Source: Variovorax paradoxus (GTDB taxonomy: Bacteria > Pseudomonadota > Gammaproteobacteria > Burkholderiales > Burkholderiaceae_C). Taken from it: a stretch of DNA of 64,000 nt. The DNA lies in NCBI RefSeq assembly GCF_029919115.1, contig NZ_CP123990.1, positions 4,552,501 to 4,616,500 of the forward strand, read 5' to 3'. The position numbers and the translations under genes are program-made. Position 1 is the stretch's first letter. Each line of letters starts with the position of its first letter. Below the pieces are notes generated by a model. It was given only the letters and a program-made list of their open reading frames with translations. It searched no databases and had not been told where the DNA came from. Below are positions 1 to 8,198 of this stretch, piece after piece.

Positions 1-518
1 CCGAGCACGCCACGCGGCTCAGCGCGCTCGACGGGCTGCAGCGCACCATCTACGTGAGCGGGTTCGCAAAGATCCTTGCGCCCAACTGGCGTATCGGCTT
101 TCTGGCCGCATCGCCCGAGTTGAAGGAGCGATTGCTCGAAACCAAGCTGCTGGCCACGCTGACCACGCCCACGCTGTTCGAGCGGGCGCTGTCATGGTGC
201 ATCGACCAGGGGCAATTGCGCCGGCATGCCGATCGCATACGCATCCGGCTCGACGGTGCGCGCAGCCGTGCGGTCAAGCTGGCCATGGCGCACGGCTGCA
301 CCTTCGCCTCGGAACCTGCGGGGCTGTTCGGCTGGGTCGATACCGGCGTGGACACCGACGCGCTCACCCAGCGCATGCTCGACCAGGGCTACCTGCTCGC
401 GCCGGGCTCGCTCTTTCATGCGCGACGGCCGCCGAGCACGATGATGCGCATCAACTTCGCGACCTCGCAGGACGCCGCTTTCTGGAAGGTGTTCAGCAAG
501 GTCCGTGCGGAGCTGTGA
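1..518 (+). CDS. MocR-type GntR regulator / PLP-dependent aminotransferase, C-terminal part
   Basis: The reading frame is open from the first base of the window, so only about the last 170 residues are present. The visible piece is the C-terminal half of a fold-type I aminotransferase domain. It holds the stretch YVSGFAKILAPNWRIG, in which the lysine of SGFAK is the expected pyridoxal-phosphate Schiff-base residue, and the RINFATS segment typical of the substrate-carboxylate arginine region. This layout is usual both in free aminotransferases and in MocR/PdxR regulators with an N-terminal GntR helix-turn-helix, and the DNA-binding half would lie upstream of the window. The MocR assignment is therefore likely but not shown. 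The substrate or target cannot be named. Confidence 0.75.
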   Translation, partial: EHATRLSALDGLQRTIYVSGFAKILAPNWRIGFLAASPELKERLLETKLLATLTTPTLFERALSWCIDQGQLRRHADRIRIRLDGARSRAVKLAMAHGCTFASEPAGLFGWVDTGVDTDALTQRMLDQGYLLAPGSLFHARRPPSTMMRINFATSQDAAFWKVFSKVRAEL

Positions 519-615
519 CAGCTCCGGGCAGGTAAACGCGAGGGCCTCAGGCCCAAATCGCCGGTGCGTTGGAGTAAGCTGGCATCACAAGAAAACCCAA
601 CCCGGAGACCCCTGC

Positions 616-1305
616 ATGAGCAACGCCAGCCAGCCTTTTGACTTCAGTCAATTTGTCCCCGGATTCGACTTTCTGAAGAATCTCGCAGGCGGTGCCGCCG
701 CCGGATCGGGCGCTGCCACGAGCGCCGTGCCCGGTTTGCCGAGCCTTGCCAGCTGGGTAGCGCCCACGCTCAGCGTGGAAGAGGTCGACAAGCGCATCCA
801 GGAGCTCAAGACAGTGCAATATTGGCTCGAGCAGAACGGCCATGCGCTCAAGGCGACCATCCAGGCGCTCGAGGTGCAAAAGATGACACTTTCGACCTTG
901 CGCGGCATGAACGTGCGGATGGAAGATATCGCGAGCGCGTTCACCAAGCAGGCGGCTCCGGCTGCGCCGGTTGCTGCCCCGCCGGCGGAGCCTGAGCCAC
1001 AAGTCGAGGCGGAGGAGGAAACGCCGGCACCCGCCAAAAAAGCCCGCAGCAAGCCGGCCTCGGCTGCTTCCGCATCGGGCGGCGACGGTGGCGTGATCGA
1101 TCCGATGCAATGGTGGGGTTCGCTGACCGAGCAGTTCCAGCAGATCGCCACATCGGCCCTGCACGACGCGGCCCAGATCAAGGTGCCGGCGCCGGCCGCC
1201 GCTCCCGCCGCGTCAAAACCGGCAGCAAGGAAGGCGACAACAGCAACTGCCGCCAAAAAGAAGGCGCCGACCGCCGCGCGAAAGCGAACGACCGGACGGC
1301 GCTGA
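616..1305 (+). CDS. phaM: PhaM-like polyhydroxyalkanoate granule protein
   Basis: 229 residues from the ATG at 616, chosen because GGAG lies about 9 bases upstream; an in-frame extension back to 505 lacks such a site. The N-terminus (FDFSQFVPGFDFLKNL) and the block VEEVDKRIQELKTVQYWLEQN, followed by a coiled-coil-like helix, resemble the PhaM family. PhaM proteins link polyhydroxyalkanoate granules to the nucleoid and activate the PHA synthase. The C-terminal third is low-complexity, rich in Ala, Pro and Lys, and ends in a basic tail with AAKKKA and RKRTTGRR, which suits DNA binding as described for PhaM of Ralstonia. No PHA synthase gene is in the window, so the role rests on family resemblance. 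A general phasin is the alternative. Confidence 0.7.
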   Translation: MSNASQPFDFSQFVPGFDFLKNLAGGAAAGSGAATSAVPGLPSLASWVAPTLSVEEVDKRIQELKTVQYWLEQNGHALKATIQALEVQKMTLSTLRGMNVRMEDIASAFTKQAAPAAPVAAPPAEPEPQVEAEEETPAPAKKARSKPASAASASGGDGGVIDPMQWWGSLTEQFQQIATSALHDAAQIKVPAPAAAPAASKPAARKATTATAAKKKAPTAARKRTTGRR

Positions 1306-1338
1306 CGTCATACGTACACACATCTTGAAGAGAACGGG

Positions 1339-2631
1339 TTGGCACGCATCATGAATTTGTTTCCCTCCGGTCACGCCACCCATCCGCAATGGCGCATGGC
1401 GGCCGGCCTTGTGCTGGCCCAGTTGCGCGCCCAGATGGCGCTGCCCGACTACGCCTCGGCGCCGACGCTCGGGCTGCTCTACATCACCGACCACTACGCG
1501 TCGGACGCGCAAGACATCCTCGACCACCTGAGCGCCGAGCTTCCGGAGGTGACCGACTGGTCCGGCACCGTCGGCATCGGTGTGTCGGCCAACAATGCCG
1601 AATACTTCGACGAGCCCGGCCTGAGCCTGATGCTCTGCGCGCTGCCGAGCGATCAGTACCGCGTGTTCTCCGGCGTTGCGCCGCTGGGCAACTCCGAAAT
1701 GAGCGGTTTCGAGGCGCATACGGCGCTCGTGCACGCGGACCCCGCCACCCCCGACCTCACCGAACTGATCGGCGAGATGGCGGGCCGCACCGACACCGGC
1801 TATCTGTTCGGCGGCCTCTCGTCGGGCCGTGCGGGCGCCTTGCAGTTTGCAGTCGGCGGCAACGGAAACATCCGCGGCCACGGCGCCGCGGGCGGCGTGT
1901 TCTCGGGAGGTTTGTCTGGCGTGGTGTTCGGCGAGGGCGTGCGGCTGGTGTCGCGCGTCACGCAAGGCTGCCAGCCGCTGCGCTCCGGCGGGGGGCGCGA
2001 GCGCGAGATCACCGAAGCCGACGGCAACCTGCTGCTCAAGCTCGATGGTGAGCCCGCGCTCGACGTGCTGCTGGCTGACCTGCAGGTGTCGCTGGAGCGC
2101 CCGCAAGAAGCCATCGATGCCGTGCGCGCCACCCTGGTGGGCCTGGCCGATGCGGGCAGCGACGGCATTCGCCGCACCGGCGACCTCGGTGCCGACGTGC
2201 TGGTGCGCCACATCATCGGCCTGGACCCCACGCGGCGCGGCATCGCCATTGCCGACGTGGCCGAGGCCGGCATGCGCCTGACCTTCTGTCGGCGCAATGC
2301 CCAGGCCGCTCGCGCCGACCTGATGCGCATCTGCGCGGAAATCCGCGAAGAGCTGGAGCCTGAAGAGCAGACCCTGGCCACCGCGCGCGCCGTGGCGGCC
2401 GGGGAGGCCGAAGCAGCGCCGCACCCGGCGCGCCGCATCGCCGGCGCCGTGTACGTGAGTTGCTCAGGACGCGGCGGGCCGCACTTCGGCGCACCGGGCG
2501 CCGAGCTGCAGATCGTGCGGCACGCCCTGGGCGACGTGCCGCTGGTGGGGTTCTTTGCTGCGGGTGAAATTGCGCGGCATCACCTGTATGGGTATACGGG
2601 TGTTTTGACGGTGTTTACCGGCAACGACTGA
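1339..2631 (+). CDS. FIST domain-containing sensory protein
   Basis: 430 residues. The sequence matches the FIST-N/FIST-C arrangement: an N-terminal half with GTVGIGVSANNAEYFD and a Gly-rich GGLSSGRAGALQF region, and a C-terminal half ending in the family-like GFFAAGEIA and YGYTGVLTVF segments. FIST proteins are cytoplasmic small-ligand sensors (amino acids have been proposed) and often stand alone or are joined to signalling domains; none is attached here. The TTG at 1339 has GAAGAG about 8 bases upstream. An ATG at 1351 gives a start four residues later but with poorer spacing. The gene is convergent with dadA, with an 18-base palindrome at the junction. The ligand is unknown. Confidence 0.8.
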   Translation: MARIMNLFPSGHATHPQWRMAAGLVLAQLRAQMALPDYASAPTLGLLYITDHYASDAQDILDHLSAELPEVTDWSGTVGIGVSANNAEYFDEPGLSLMLCALPSDQYRVFSGVAPLGNSEMSGFEAHTALVHADPATPDLTELIGEMAGRTDTGYLFGGLSSGRAGALQFAVGGNGNIRGHGAAGGVFSGGLSGVVFGEGVRLVSRVTQGCQPLRSGGGREREITEADGNLLLKLDGEPALDVLLADLQVSLERPQEAIDAVRATLVGLADAGSDGIRRTGDLGADVLVRHIIGLDPTRRGIAIADVAEAGMRLTFCRRNAQAARADLMRICAEIREELEPEEQTLATARAVAAGEAEAAPHPARRIAGAVYVSCSGRGGPHFGAPGAELQIVRHALGDVPLVGFFAAGEIARHHLYGYTGVLTVFTGND

Positions 2632-2640
2632 CCCGCCGCC

Positions 2641-2658
2641 CCGGCCTGATCAGGCCGG
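2641..2658. terminator. Perfect 18-base palindrome between convergent FIST gene and dadA
   Basis: CCGGCCTGATCAGGCCGG is perfectly self-complementary and covers the dadA stop codon. A GC-rich palindrome at a tail-to-tail junction could act as a two-way transcription end. There is no T-tract on either side, so it is not a classical intrinsic terminator. Confidence 0.35.
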
Positions 2659-3951
2659 CTGGAGCACGCGCGCTGCCGGTGCAGGCATCCCGGCAAACGC
2701 GAAATCGACTTCGGGTGCGAGCCCGCTCACGATCCGCGCCACCGACTTGCCCGAGCCGCATGCATGCGTCCAGCCGAGAGTGCCGTGCCCAGTGTTCAGG
2801 TACAGGTTGGGCAGCTTCGTTTTGCCGATCAACGGCACGTTGCTCGGCGTCGCGGGGCGCAGGCCGGTCCAGAACTGCGCCTGGGTGGTGTCGCCTGCGC
2901 CGGGGAAGAGTTGTTCAACGCGCCGTACGATCGCTTCGCAGCGCACGCGGTTCAAGTCGCGGTCGTAGCCGTTGAGCTCGGCCGTTCCGGCAATGCGCAG
3001 GCGGTCGCCAGATGCCGATGTATAGCGCGAGAACACCAGCTTGAATTCATCGTCGGTCAGCGAAACCTGGTGCGCCTTTGTCGCGTCTTTTACAGGCAGC
3101 GTGACCGAATAGCCTTTGGCCGGATAGATCGGCAGGCGAATACCCAGCGGTGCGGCATACAGGGGGCTCAACGAACCCATCGCGAGCACGAAGGCATCGC
3201 CCCGAATGCGCTGGAAGCGGCCTTCGCTGTCGGTGGCTTCCACGTGGTCGATGCTGCCGCCCGCTTCGCGCAGCGCGGTCACCGTGTGGCTCATGAGGAA
3301 CTTCACGCCGGCCGCTGCCGCTAGCCGTGCCATTTCGCGTGCGAAGAGGTTGGCGTCGCCGGATTCGTCTTCTGCCGTGTAAGTGGCGCCGGCCAATTGC
3401 GGACGGATGTGGGCCAGGGCGGGCTCGATCTTCACTGCCTCATCCGCGGAGATGACTTGCCGTTCGCAGCCGAGTGCGCGCATCTGCTCGGCGGGCGCAA
3501 GAGCGCTGTCGAACTCTTTCTGCGTGGTATAGAAGTGCAGGATGCCTTGCGTGCGCTGGTCGTAGGCGATGCCGGTGTCGCGCCGCAATTGCTGCAGCAC
3601 TTCGCGGCTGTAGGTGCCCAGGCGCACGATCTGCTCGATGTTGTGCTTCGTGCGGCCGGGGGTGCATTCGCGCAGGAACTGCAAGCCCCAGAGCCATTGG
3701 CGCATGTCCGCGCGAATGCGAAAGAGCAGCGGGGCGTCTTCCTTGCCGAGCCACTGCAGCACCTTGAGCGGTGCGCTCGGATTTGCCCAGGGTTCGGCAT
3801 GGCTGACGGAGATCTGCCCGCCATTGGCAAAACTGGTCTCGGCGGCGGGGGTGGCCTGCCGGTCGACAACGGTCACTTCGTGGCCGAGTTGCTGGAGGTA
3901 GTAAGCCGAGGTAACACCGAGCAAGCCGGCGCCAAGAACGATCACGCGCAT
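2650..3951 (-). CDS. dadA: D-amino acid dehydrogenase (FAD-dependent oxidoreductase)
   Basis: 433 residues from the ATG whose complement is at 3949-3951. AAAGG precedes it, and the start places the Rossmann FAD motif VLGAGLLG at residues 5-12; the longer frame to 4020 would add an untypical leader. A DAO-type fold is supported by VVDRQATPAAETSFANGGQIS near residue 35 and the C-terminal TGHGTLGWTHACGSGK segment that closes over the isoalloxazine in DadA proteins. DadA is a membrane-associated dehydrogenase that converts D-amino acids (mainly D-alanine) to 2-oxo acids and passes electrons to the respiratory chain. The gene stands alone behind a tandem glycine riboswitch, which suggests glycine-responsive expression and perhaps glycine or a glycine-derived amine as relevant substrate. 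That last point is inference. Confidence 0.88.
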   Translation of the reverse strand: MRVIVLGAGLLGVTSAYYLQQLGHEVTVVDRQATPAAETSFANGGQISVSHAEPWANPSAPLKVLQWLGKEDAPLLFRIRADMRQWLWGLQFLRECTPGRTKHNIEQIVRLGTYSREVLQQLRRDTGIAYDQRTQGILHFYTTQKEFDSALAPAEQMRALGCERQVISADEAVKIEPALAHIRPQLAGATYTAEDESGDANLFAREMARLAAAAGVKFLMSHTVTALREAGGSIDHVEATDSEGRFQRIRGDAFVLAMGSLSPLYAAPLGIRLPIYPAKGYSVTLPVKDATKAHQVSLTDDEFKLVFSRYTSASGDRLRIAGTAELNGYDRDLNRVRCEAIVRRVEQLFPGAGDTTQAQFWTGLRPATPSNVPLIGKTKLPNLYLNTGHGTLGWTHACGSGKSVARIVSGLAPEVDFAFAGMPAPAARVLQPA

Positions 3952-3995
3952 TTCAAATACCTTTGAGGTTGAAGCGCTTGAACTGCGGGCGAGGT

Positions 3996-4016
3996 TTGCT
4001 ATTGAATAAATAGCAA
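3996..4016 (-). other. Hairpin in the dadA leader, between riboswitch and start codon
   Basis: On the minus strand TTGCTATT and AATAGCAA form a perfect 8-bp stem around a 5-base loop, about 45 bases before the dadA ATG. It could be part of the expression platform or an RNA-stability element. No U-run follows directly, so it is not an obvious terminator. AT-rich stems of this type are, from memory, common between Comamonadaceae genes. Confidence 0.4.
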
Positions 4017-4042
4017 GCAACCGGACGACCGCCGTCCAAGTT

Positions 4043-4265
4043 GCCGCTCCCCCTGTCCTCGGTACCTGAGAGATTCACCCGCTGCGCCCGCAACGGGTTT
4101 GCTCCTTCGGTGCATCACGCGGGGTGATGGCTCTCCAGACGGCGTGTCAGTTGGTGCAGTACAGGCCCCTTGCCGAAATTTCGAGAACTTCGTCGGGCCG
4201 ACCTGAGCGTTTATGGGAGTTTGCGCCTTCGGTAGGGCAACCGGGGTTGCCCGCTCTCCTGCAGT
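4043..4265 (-). ncRNA. Tandem glycine riboswitch (two aptamers)
   Basis: Read on the minus strand, two copies of the glycine-aptamer core follow each other. Aptamer 1 (about 4264-4150) has GCAGGAGAGCGGG, ACCGAAGGCGCAAAC and CGCTCAGGTC. Aptamer 2 (about 4141-4043) has GTCTGGAGAGCC, CACCGAAGGAGCAAACCCG, GAATCTCTCAGGTACC and GAGGACAG. The order GGAGAG - ACCGAAG-GCAAA - CUCAGGU - GGAC is diagnostic of the class. The stretch between the two cores is about 50 bases, longer than usual, and contains a small CGAAATTTCG hairpin; it probably includes a loop extending the aptamer-1 P1 stem. The element is transcribed from the promoter at 4272-4300 and leads only into dadA. Confidence 0.93.
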
Positions 4266-4271
4266 GGGCTG

Positions 4272-4300
4272 ATTGTAGGCGGGGCTTGCGAACGCGCCAA
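4272..4300 (-). promoter_or_regulatory. Sigma-70-type promoter for the glycine riboswitch-dadA transcript
   Basis: On the minus strand TTGGCG (-35, complement of 4295-4300) and TACAAT (-10, complement of 4272-4277) are separated by exactly 17 bases. Initiation would fall near 4265, just ahead of the first aptamer. Spacing, hexamers and position agree well. Confidence 0.72.
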
Positions 4301-4387
4301 CCATTGATCCGGCCCGGCGGAGGGCCAATGGGATAATCGCCCGTTCATTCGCCAGAGGGCGATCGTTCGACAACAACAGGGGACTTC

Positions 4388-5461
4388 ATGATCCTGGTAA
4401 CCGGCGGCGCAGGCTTCATTGGCGCCAATTTCGTACTCGACTGGATCGCGCAGAGCGATGAGCCCGTCGTCAACCTCGACAAGCTGACCTATGCCGGCAA
4501 TCTCGAGACGCTTGCATCGCTCAAGGGCAACCCGAGCCACATCTTCGTGCAGGGCGACATCGGCGACAGCGCCCTGGTCGATCGCATTCTGGCCGAGCAC
4601 AAGCCACGTGCCGTCGTGAACTTTGCCGCGGAGTCGCACGTCGACCGCTCCATTCACGGCCCCGAAGACTTCGTGCAGACCAACGTGCTTGGTACCTTTC
4701 GCCTGCTCGAATCGGTGCGCGGCTACTGGAGCGCGCTGCCGGCCGAGCAAAAGGATGCCTTCCGCTTTCTGCATGTGTCGACCGACGAGGTCTACGGCTC
4801 GCTCTCCAAGACCGACCCTGCATTTACCGAAGAGAACAAATACGAGCCCAACAGCCCTTACTCGGCCAGCAAGGCCGCGAGCGACCATCTCGTGCGCGCC
4901 TGGCACCACACCTACGGCCTGCCGGTGGTCACCACCAACTGCTCCAACAACTACGGGCCGTTCCACTTTCCCGAGAAGCTCATCCCCCTGATGATCGTCA
5001 ACGCGCTGGTCGGCAAGCCCCTGCCGGTTTACGGCGATGGCATGCAGGTGCGCGACTGGCTCTACGTGAAGGACCATTGCAGCGCCATCCGCCGCGTGCT
5101 CGAGGCCGGCAAGCTGGGCGAGACATACAACGTCGGCGGCTGGAACGAGAAGCCCAACATCGAGATCGTGAACACCGTGTGTGCGCTGCTCGACGAACTG
5201 CGCCCGCGCGCAGACGGCAAGCCCTACAAGGAACAGATCAGCTACGTCACCGATCGCCCCGGCCACGACCGGCGCTACGCCATCGACGCACGCAAGCTGG
5301 AGCGTGAGCTGGGCTGGAAGCCCGCCGAAACCTTCGACACCGGCATCCGCAAGACCGTCGAGTGGTACCTCGCCAATGGCGAATGGGTGCGCAACGTGCA
5401 AAGCGGTGCGTACCGCGAATGGGTCGAAAAGCAATACGACACGACAAAGGCGACCGCATGA
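4388..5461 (+). CDS. rfbB: dTDP-glucose 4,6-dehydratase
   Basis: 357 residues, the family's normal length. This extended SDR enzyme converts dTDP-D-glucose to dTDP-4-keto-6-deoxy-D-glucose in the cytoplasm. Visible landmarks are the NAD motif TGGAGFIG (residues 5-12), the substrate loop [14 protein letters not shown], the STDEVYGS motif near residue 131 that contributes the catalytic Asp/Glu, and the YSASK catalytic pair starting at Tyr158. It opens the large plus-strand block and overlaps rfbD by 4 bases (ATGA). Its product supplies not only L-rhamnose but also the WecE and FdtB/FdtD-type branches further on. A GATAAT -10-like box at 4332-4337 lies upstream, but no well-spaced -35 was found. 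Confidence 0.97.
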   Translation: MILVTGGAGFIGANFVLDWIAQSDEPVVNLDKLTYAGNLETLASLKGNPSHIFVQGDIGDSALVDRILAEHKPRAVVNFAAESHVDRSIHGPEDFVQTNVLGTFRLLESVRGYWSALPAEQKDAFRFLHVSTDEVYGSLSKTDPAFTEENKYEPNSPYSASKAASDHLVRAWHHTYGLPVVTTNCSNNYGPFHFPEKLIPLMIVNALVGKPLPVYGDGMQVRDWLYVKDHCSAIRRVLEAGKLGETYNVGGWNEKPNIEIVNTVCALLDELRPRADGKPYKEQISYVTDRPGHDRRYAIDARKLERELGWKPAETFDTGIRKTVEWYLANGEWVRNVQSGAYREWVEKQYDTTKATA

Positions 5462-6348
5462 AGTTGCTGCTGCTGGGCAAGGGCGGACAGGTCGGCTGGG
5501 AGCTGCAGCGCAGCCTTGCGCCGTTGGGCGAACTGGTGGCGCTCGATTTCGACAGCACCGATTTCAACGCCGACTTCAGCCGTCCGGAGCAGCTTGCCGA
5601 GACCGTGCTCAAGGTTCGGCCTGACGTGATCGTCAATGCGGCCGCACACACGGCCGTCGACAAGGCCGAGAGCGAGCCCGACTTTGCGCGCAAGCTCAAC
5701 GCCACCTCGCCCGGCGTGGTGGCCGAAGCCGCCGGGCAGATCGGCGCGCTCATGGTGCATTACTCGACCGACTACGTGTTCGACGGCAGCGGCAGCAAGC
5801 CCTGGCAGGAAGACGACGCCACCGGACCCCTCAGCGTGTATGGCCGCACAAAACTCGAGGGTGAGCAACTGGTGGCTGCGCACTGTGCCAAGCACCTGAT
5901 CTTTCGCACCAGCTGGGTGTTTGCTGCGCGCGGCGGCAACTTCGCAAAGACCATGCTGCGGCTTGCCAAGGAGCGCGACAAGCTGACCGTCATCGACGAT
6001 CAGTTCGGTGCGCCGACAGGTGCCGAGCTGCTCGCGGACATAACCGCGCATGCGATTCGCGCCACCTTCCAGGACCCTTCCAAGGCGGGCCTGTATCACG
6101 CGGTGGCCGGTGGGGAGACCACCTGGTGCGGCTATGCGCGCTTCGTTCTCGAGATAGCGCAACAGGCCGGCGTCGAGCTCAAGGCTGGGCCCGATGCTGT
6201 CGAAGCTGTGCCGACCAGCGCGTTTCCGACGTCAGCGAAACGGCCACACAACTCGCGCCTCGACACCGCCAAACTGCAGACCATTTTTGGTCTACGCCTG
6301 CCGCCCTGGCAGGAAGGCGTTGCGCGCATGCTGCGCGAGACGCTCTGA
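5458..6348 (+). CDS. rfbD: dTDP-4-dehydrorhamnose reductase
   Basis: 296 residues from the ATG that overlaps the rfbB stop. This is the last enzyme of dTDP-L-rhamnose synthesis and reduces dTDP-4-keto-L-rhamnose with NAD(P)H. The N-terminus [17 protein letters not shown] carries the RmlD-type GxxGQxG nucleotide-binding loop. [21 protein letters not shown], and YGRTKLEGE (catalytic Tyr and Lys) follow in the usual order, and the C-terminal [14 protein letters not shown] segment is the typical substrate-binding part. The gene order here is rfbB-D-A-C rather than B-D-A with C elsewhere. Confidence 0.96.
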   Translation: MKLLLLGKGGQVGWELQRSLAPLGELVALDFDSTDFNADFSRPEQLAETVLKVRPDVIVNAAAHTAVDKAESEPDFARKLNATSPGVVAEAAGQIGALMVHYSTDYVFDGSGSKPWQEDDATGPLSVYGRTKLEGEQLVAAHCAKHLIFRTSWVFAARGGNFAKTMLRLAKERDKLTVIDDQFGAPTGAELLADITAHAIRATFQDPSKAGLYHAVAGGETTWCGYARFVLEIAQQAGVELKAGPDAVEAVPTSAFPTSAKRPHNSRLDTAKLQTIFGLRLPPWQEGVARMLRETL

Positions 6349-6375
6349 AGAGTAAATTCACACGAGAAGAAACGC

Positions 6376-7269
6376 ATGACCACAACGCAACGCAAAGGCA
6401 TCATTCTCGCCGGGGGCTCGGGCACCCGGCTGCACCCCGCAACGCTGGCGATAAGCAAACAGCTGCTACCGGTGTATGACAAGCCGATGATTTATTACCC
6501 GCTCAGCACGTTGATGCTGGGTGGCATGCGCGACATCCTGATCATTAGCACGCCGCAGGACACGCCGCGGTTCCAGCAACTGCTGGGCGATGGCAGCCAG
6601 TGGGGCATGAACCTGCAGTACGCGGTGCAGCCGAGTCCGGATGGACTTGCGCAGGCGTTCATCATCGGGGACAAGTTCGTAGGTAACAACCCCAGCGCGC
6701 TGGTTCTGGGGGACAACATCTTCTACGGGCATGACCTCGTGCATCTGCTCGCCGATGCCGACGCGAAGCAGTCGGGTGCGACGGTATTCGCGTACCACGT
6801 GCAAGACCCCGAGCGCTACGGCGTGGTGGCGTTCGATGCCAAGGGCAAGGCCAGCAGCATCGAAGAAAAGCCGTTGAAGCCGAAGAGCAGCTATGCGGTG
6901 ACGGGCTTGTATTTTTACGATAACCAGGTCGTTGACATCGCCAAGGCAGTGAAGCCCAGCGCGCGCGGCGAGCTGGAAATCACCGCTGTCAACCAGGCGT
7001 ATCTCGGCCTCGATCAGTTGAGCGTGCAGATCATGCAGCGCGGGTACGCGTGGCTGGATACCGGCACGCACGAGAGCTTGCTGGAGGCGGGGCAGTTCAT
7101 TGCAACTCTGGAGCACCGGCAAGGACTGAAGATTGCCTGCCCGGAGGAGATCGCGTGGCGCAACAGATTCATTACGACCGAGCAACTCCAAAAGCTCGCC
7201 GGGCCGCTGGAGAAGAGTGGCTACGGCAGGTATCTGAAGCACTTGCTGAATGACGAGGTACGCTCATGA
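6376..7269 (+). CDS. rfbA: Glucose-1-phosphate thymidylyltransferase
   Basis: 297 residues. It forms dTDP-D-glucose from glucose-1-phosphate and dTTP, the first committed step for all dTDP sugars of this locus. The nucleotidyltransferase signature [26 protein letters not shown] lies near the N-terminus, and [11 protein letters not shown] carries the metal-binding Asp. [20 protein letters not shown] and [10 protein letters not shown] complete the RmlA pattern. It starts 27 bases after rfbD and overlaps rfbC by 4 bases. Confidence 0.97.
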   Translation: MTTTQRKGIILAGGSGTRLHPATLAISKQLLPVYDKPMIYYPLSTLMLGGMRDILIISTPQDTPRFQQLLGDGSQWGMNLQYAVQPSPDGLAQAFIIGDKFVGNNPSALVLGDNIFYGHDLVHLLADADAKQSGATVFAYHVQDPERYGVVAFDAKGKASSIEEKPLKPKSSYAVTGLYFYDNQVVDIAKAVKPSARGELEITAVNQAYLGLDQLSVQIMQRGYAWLDTGTHESLLEAGQFIATLEHRQGLKIACPEEIAWRNRFITTEQLQKLAGPLEKSGYGRYLKHLLNDEVRS

Positions 7270-7814
7270 AGGTCACGCCGACCTTGATCCCTGATGTCCT
7301 CGTCATCGAGCCGAAGGTGTTCGGCGATGCAAGAGGCTTCTTCATGGAGAGCTTCAATAGCAAGGCCTTCGATGAGGCTGTAGGCCGGCACGTGGAGTTT
7401 GCTCAAGATAACCATTCGCGATCGGCGAAGGGCGTCCTTCGAGGGCTGCACTACCAGGTGCAGCAAACGCAGGGAAAGCTGGTGCGCGTGGCGCGCGGTG
7501 CGGTGTTCGATGTGGCCGTGGACATCCGCAAGTCGTCACCGACCTTCGGGCGGTGGGTCGGCATTGAGCTCACGGAGGACAACCACAAGCAATTGTGGGT
7601 CCCTGAAGGCTTGGCGCACGGCTTCCTTGTCCTGAGCGAGTCGGCGGATTTCTTGTACAAGGCCACGGACTACTATGCGCCCGCGCACGAGCGCGCCATC
7701 CGCTGGGATGACCCGAAACTTGGCATCGAGTGGCCGGAAACGGGTGTCCTACCGCAGTTGTCCGGCAAGGACTTGCAAGCCTCGACGATGGACAATGCGG
7801 AGTTCTTTCCGTGA
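7266..7814 (+). CDS. rfbC: dTDP-4-dehydrorhamnose 3,5-epimerase
   Basis: 182 residues, normal for the cupin-type RmlC epimerase that turns dTDP-4-keto-6-deoxy-glucose into dTDP-4-keto-L-rhamnose. [13 protein letters not shown], the [18 protein letters not shown] block with the catalytic His, [29 protein letters not shown] and the Tyr of [14 protein letters not shown] are all present. It ends the rhamnose group; intact genes resume only 384 bases downstream. Confidence 0.97.
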   Translation: MKVTPTLIPDVLVIEPKVFGDARGFFMESFNSKAFDEAVGRHVEFAQDNHSRSAKGVLRGLHYQVQQTQGKLVRVARGAVFDVAVDIRKSSPTFGRWVGIELTEDNHKQLWVPEGLAHGFLVLSESADFLYKATDYYAPAHERAIRWDDPKLGIEWPETGVLPQLSGKDLQASTMDNAEFFP

Positions 7815-7990
7815 AGGCTCGAGCGATTTCGAAACAGCATTTGCCGGCCGGAAGGTCTTAGTGACGGGACGTACGGGTTTGACTGGCGGACGGTGTGCCT
7901 CTGGCGGCATTCGCTTGAACCATTGTGTGTTGCGGGGCGTGTTCACCGTCGTCGCAAAATGGCGACATCCGAGACGGCATGCGCACCAGG
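7815..7990 (+). pseudogene. Decayed N-terminal fragment of a sugar-nucleotide dehydratase (CDP-glucose 4,6-dehydratase-like)
   Basis: No intact gene lies between rfbC and the WbqC gene. Three short pieces in three different frames line up, in order, with the start of an RfbG-type dehydratase. FAGRKVLVTGRTGLTGG matches the NAD loop (usually VTGHTGFKGSW). CLWRHSLEP matches the following SLWLHxLGA helix. NGDIRDG matches the later GDIRD motif. The spacing between the last two is shorter than in a whole enzyme, so frameshifts and a deletion are implied. The closest family is CDP-glucose 4,6-dehydratase, but another extended-SDR epimerase cannot be excluded. Confidence 0.5.
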
Positions 7991-8198
7991 ATCAATGGAC
8001 AGAACGTCGGCTCGAAATGGGGCGGCGACGGGCGTTTTGAACGCTTCGGCGCCCAGGGCTGTTGGCAAGCGGCCGCAACTAGCTGATCCTGACTTCACGG
8101 TCGACCGGAACTTCTTTGGTCTTTCCGTGCGTACGGACTGGGTTGCGCTCGAACTAGTTTGAGAAGTACTCCGGGAAATCATCAGAGCGAGAAATGAA
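7991..8198 (+). other. Non-coding remainder between rfbC and the WbqC gene
   Basis: No recognisable gene, terminator or promoter was found. A short open frame ending at 8162 (with SVRTDWVALELV at its end) shows no family resemblance and is probably residual sequence from the same lost gene or genes. Confidence 0.4.

Noticed and set aside
1213..2424. Long open frame on the minus strand opposite the FIST gene (403 codons)
   Set aside because: It is antisense to a clear FIST protein, low in domain sense and rich in His, Gly, Arg as shadows in GC-rich DNA are.
4304..4337. TTGATC ... GATAAT as an rfbB promoter
   Set aside because: Spacing is 22 bases, too long for a sigma-70 promoter; only the -10-like box is noted.
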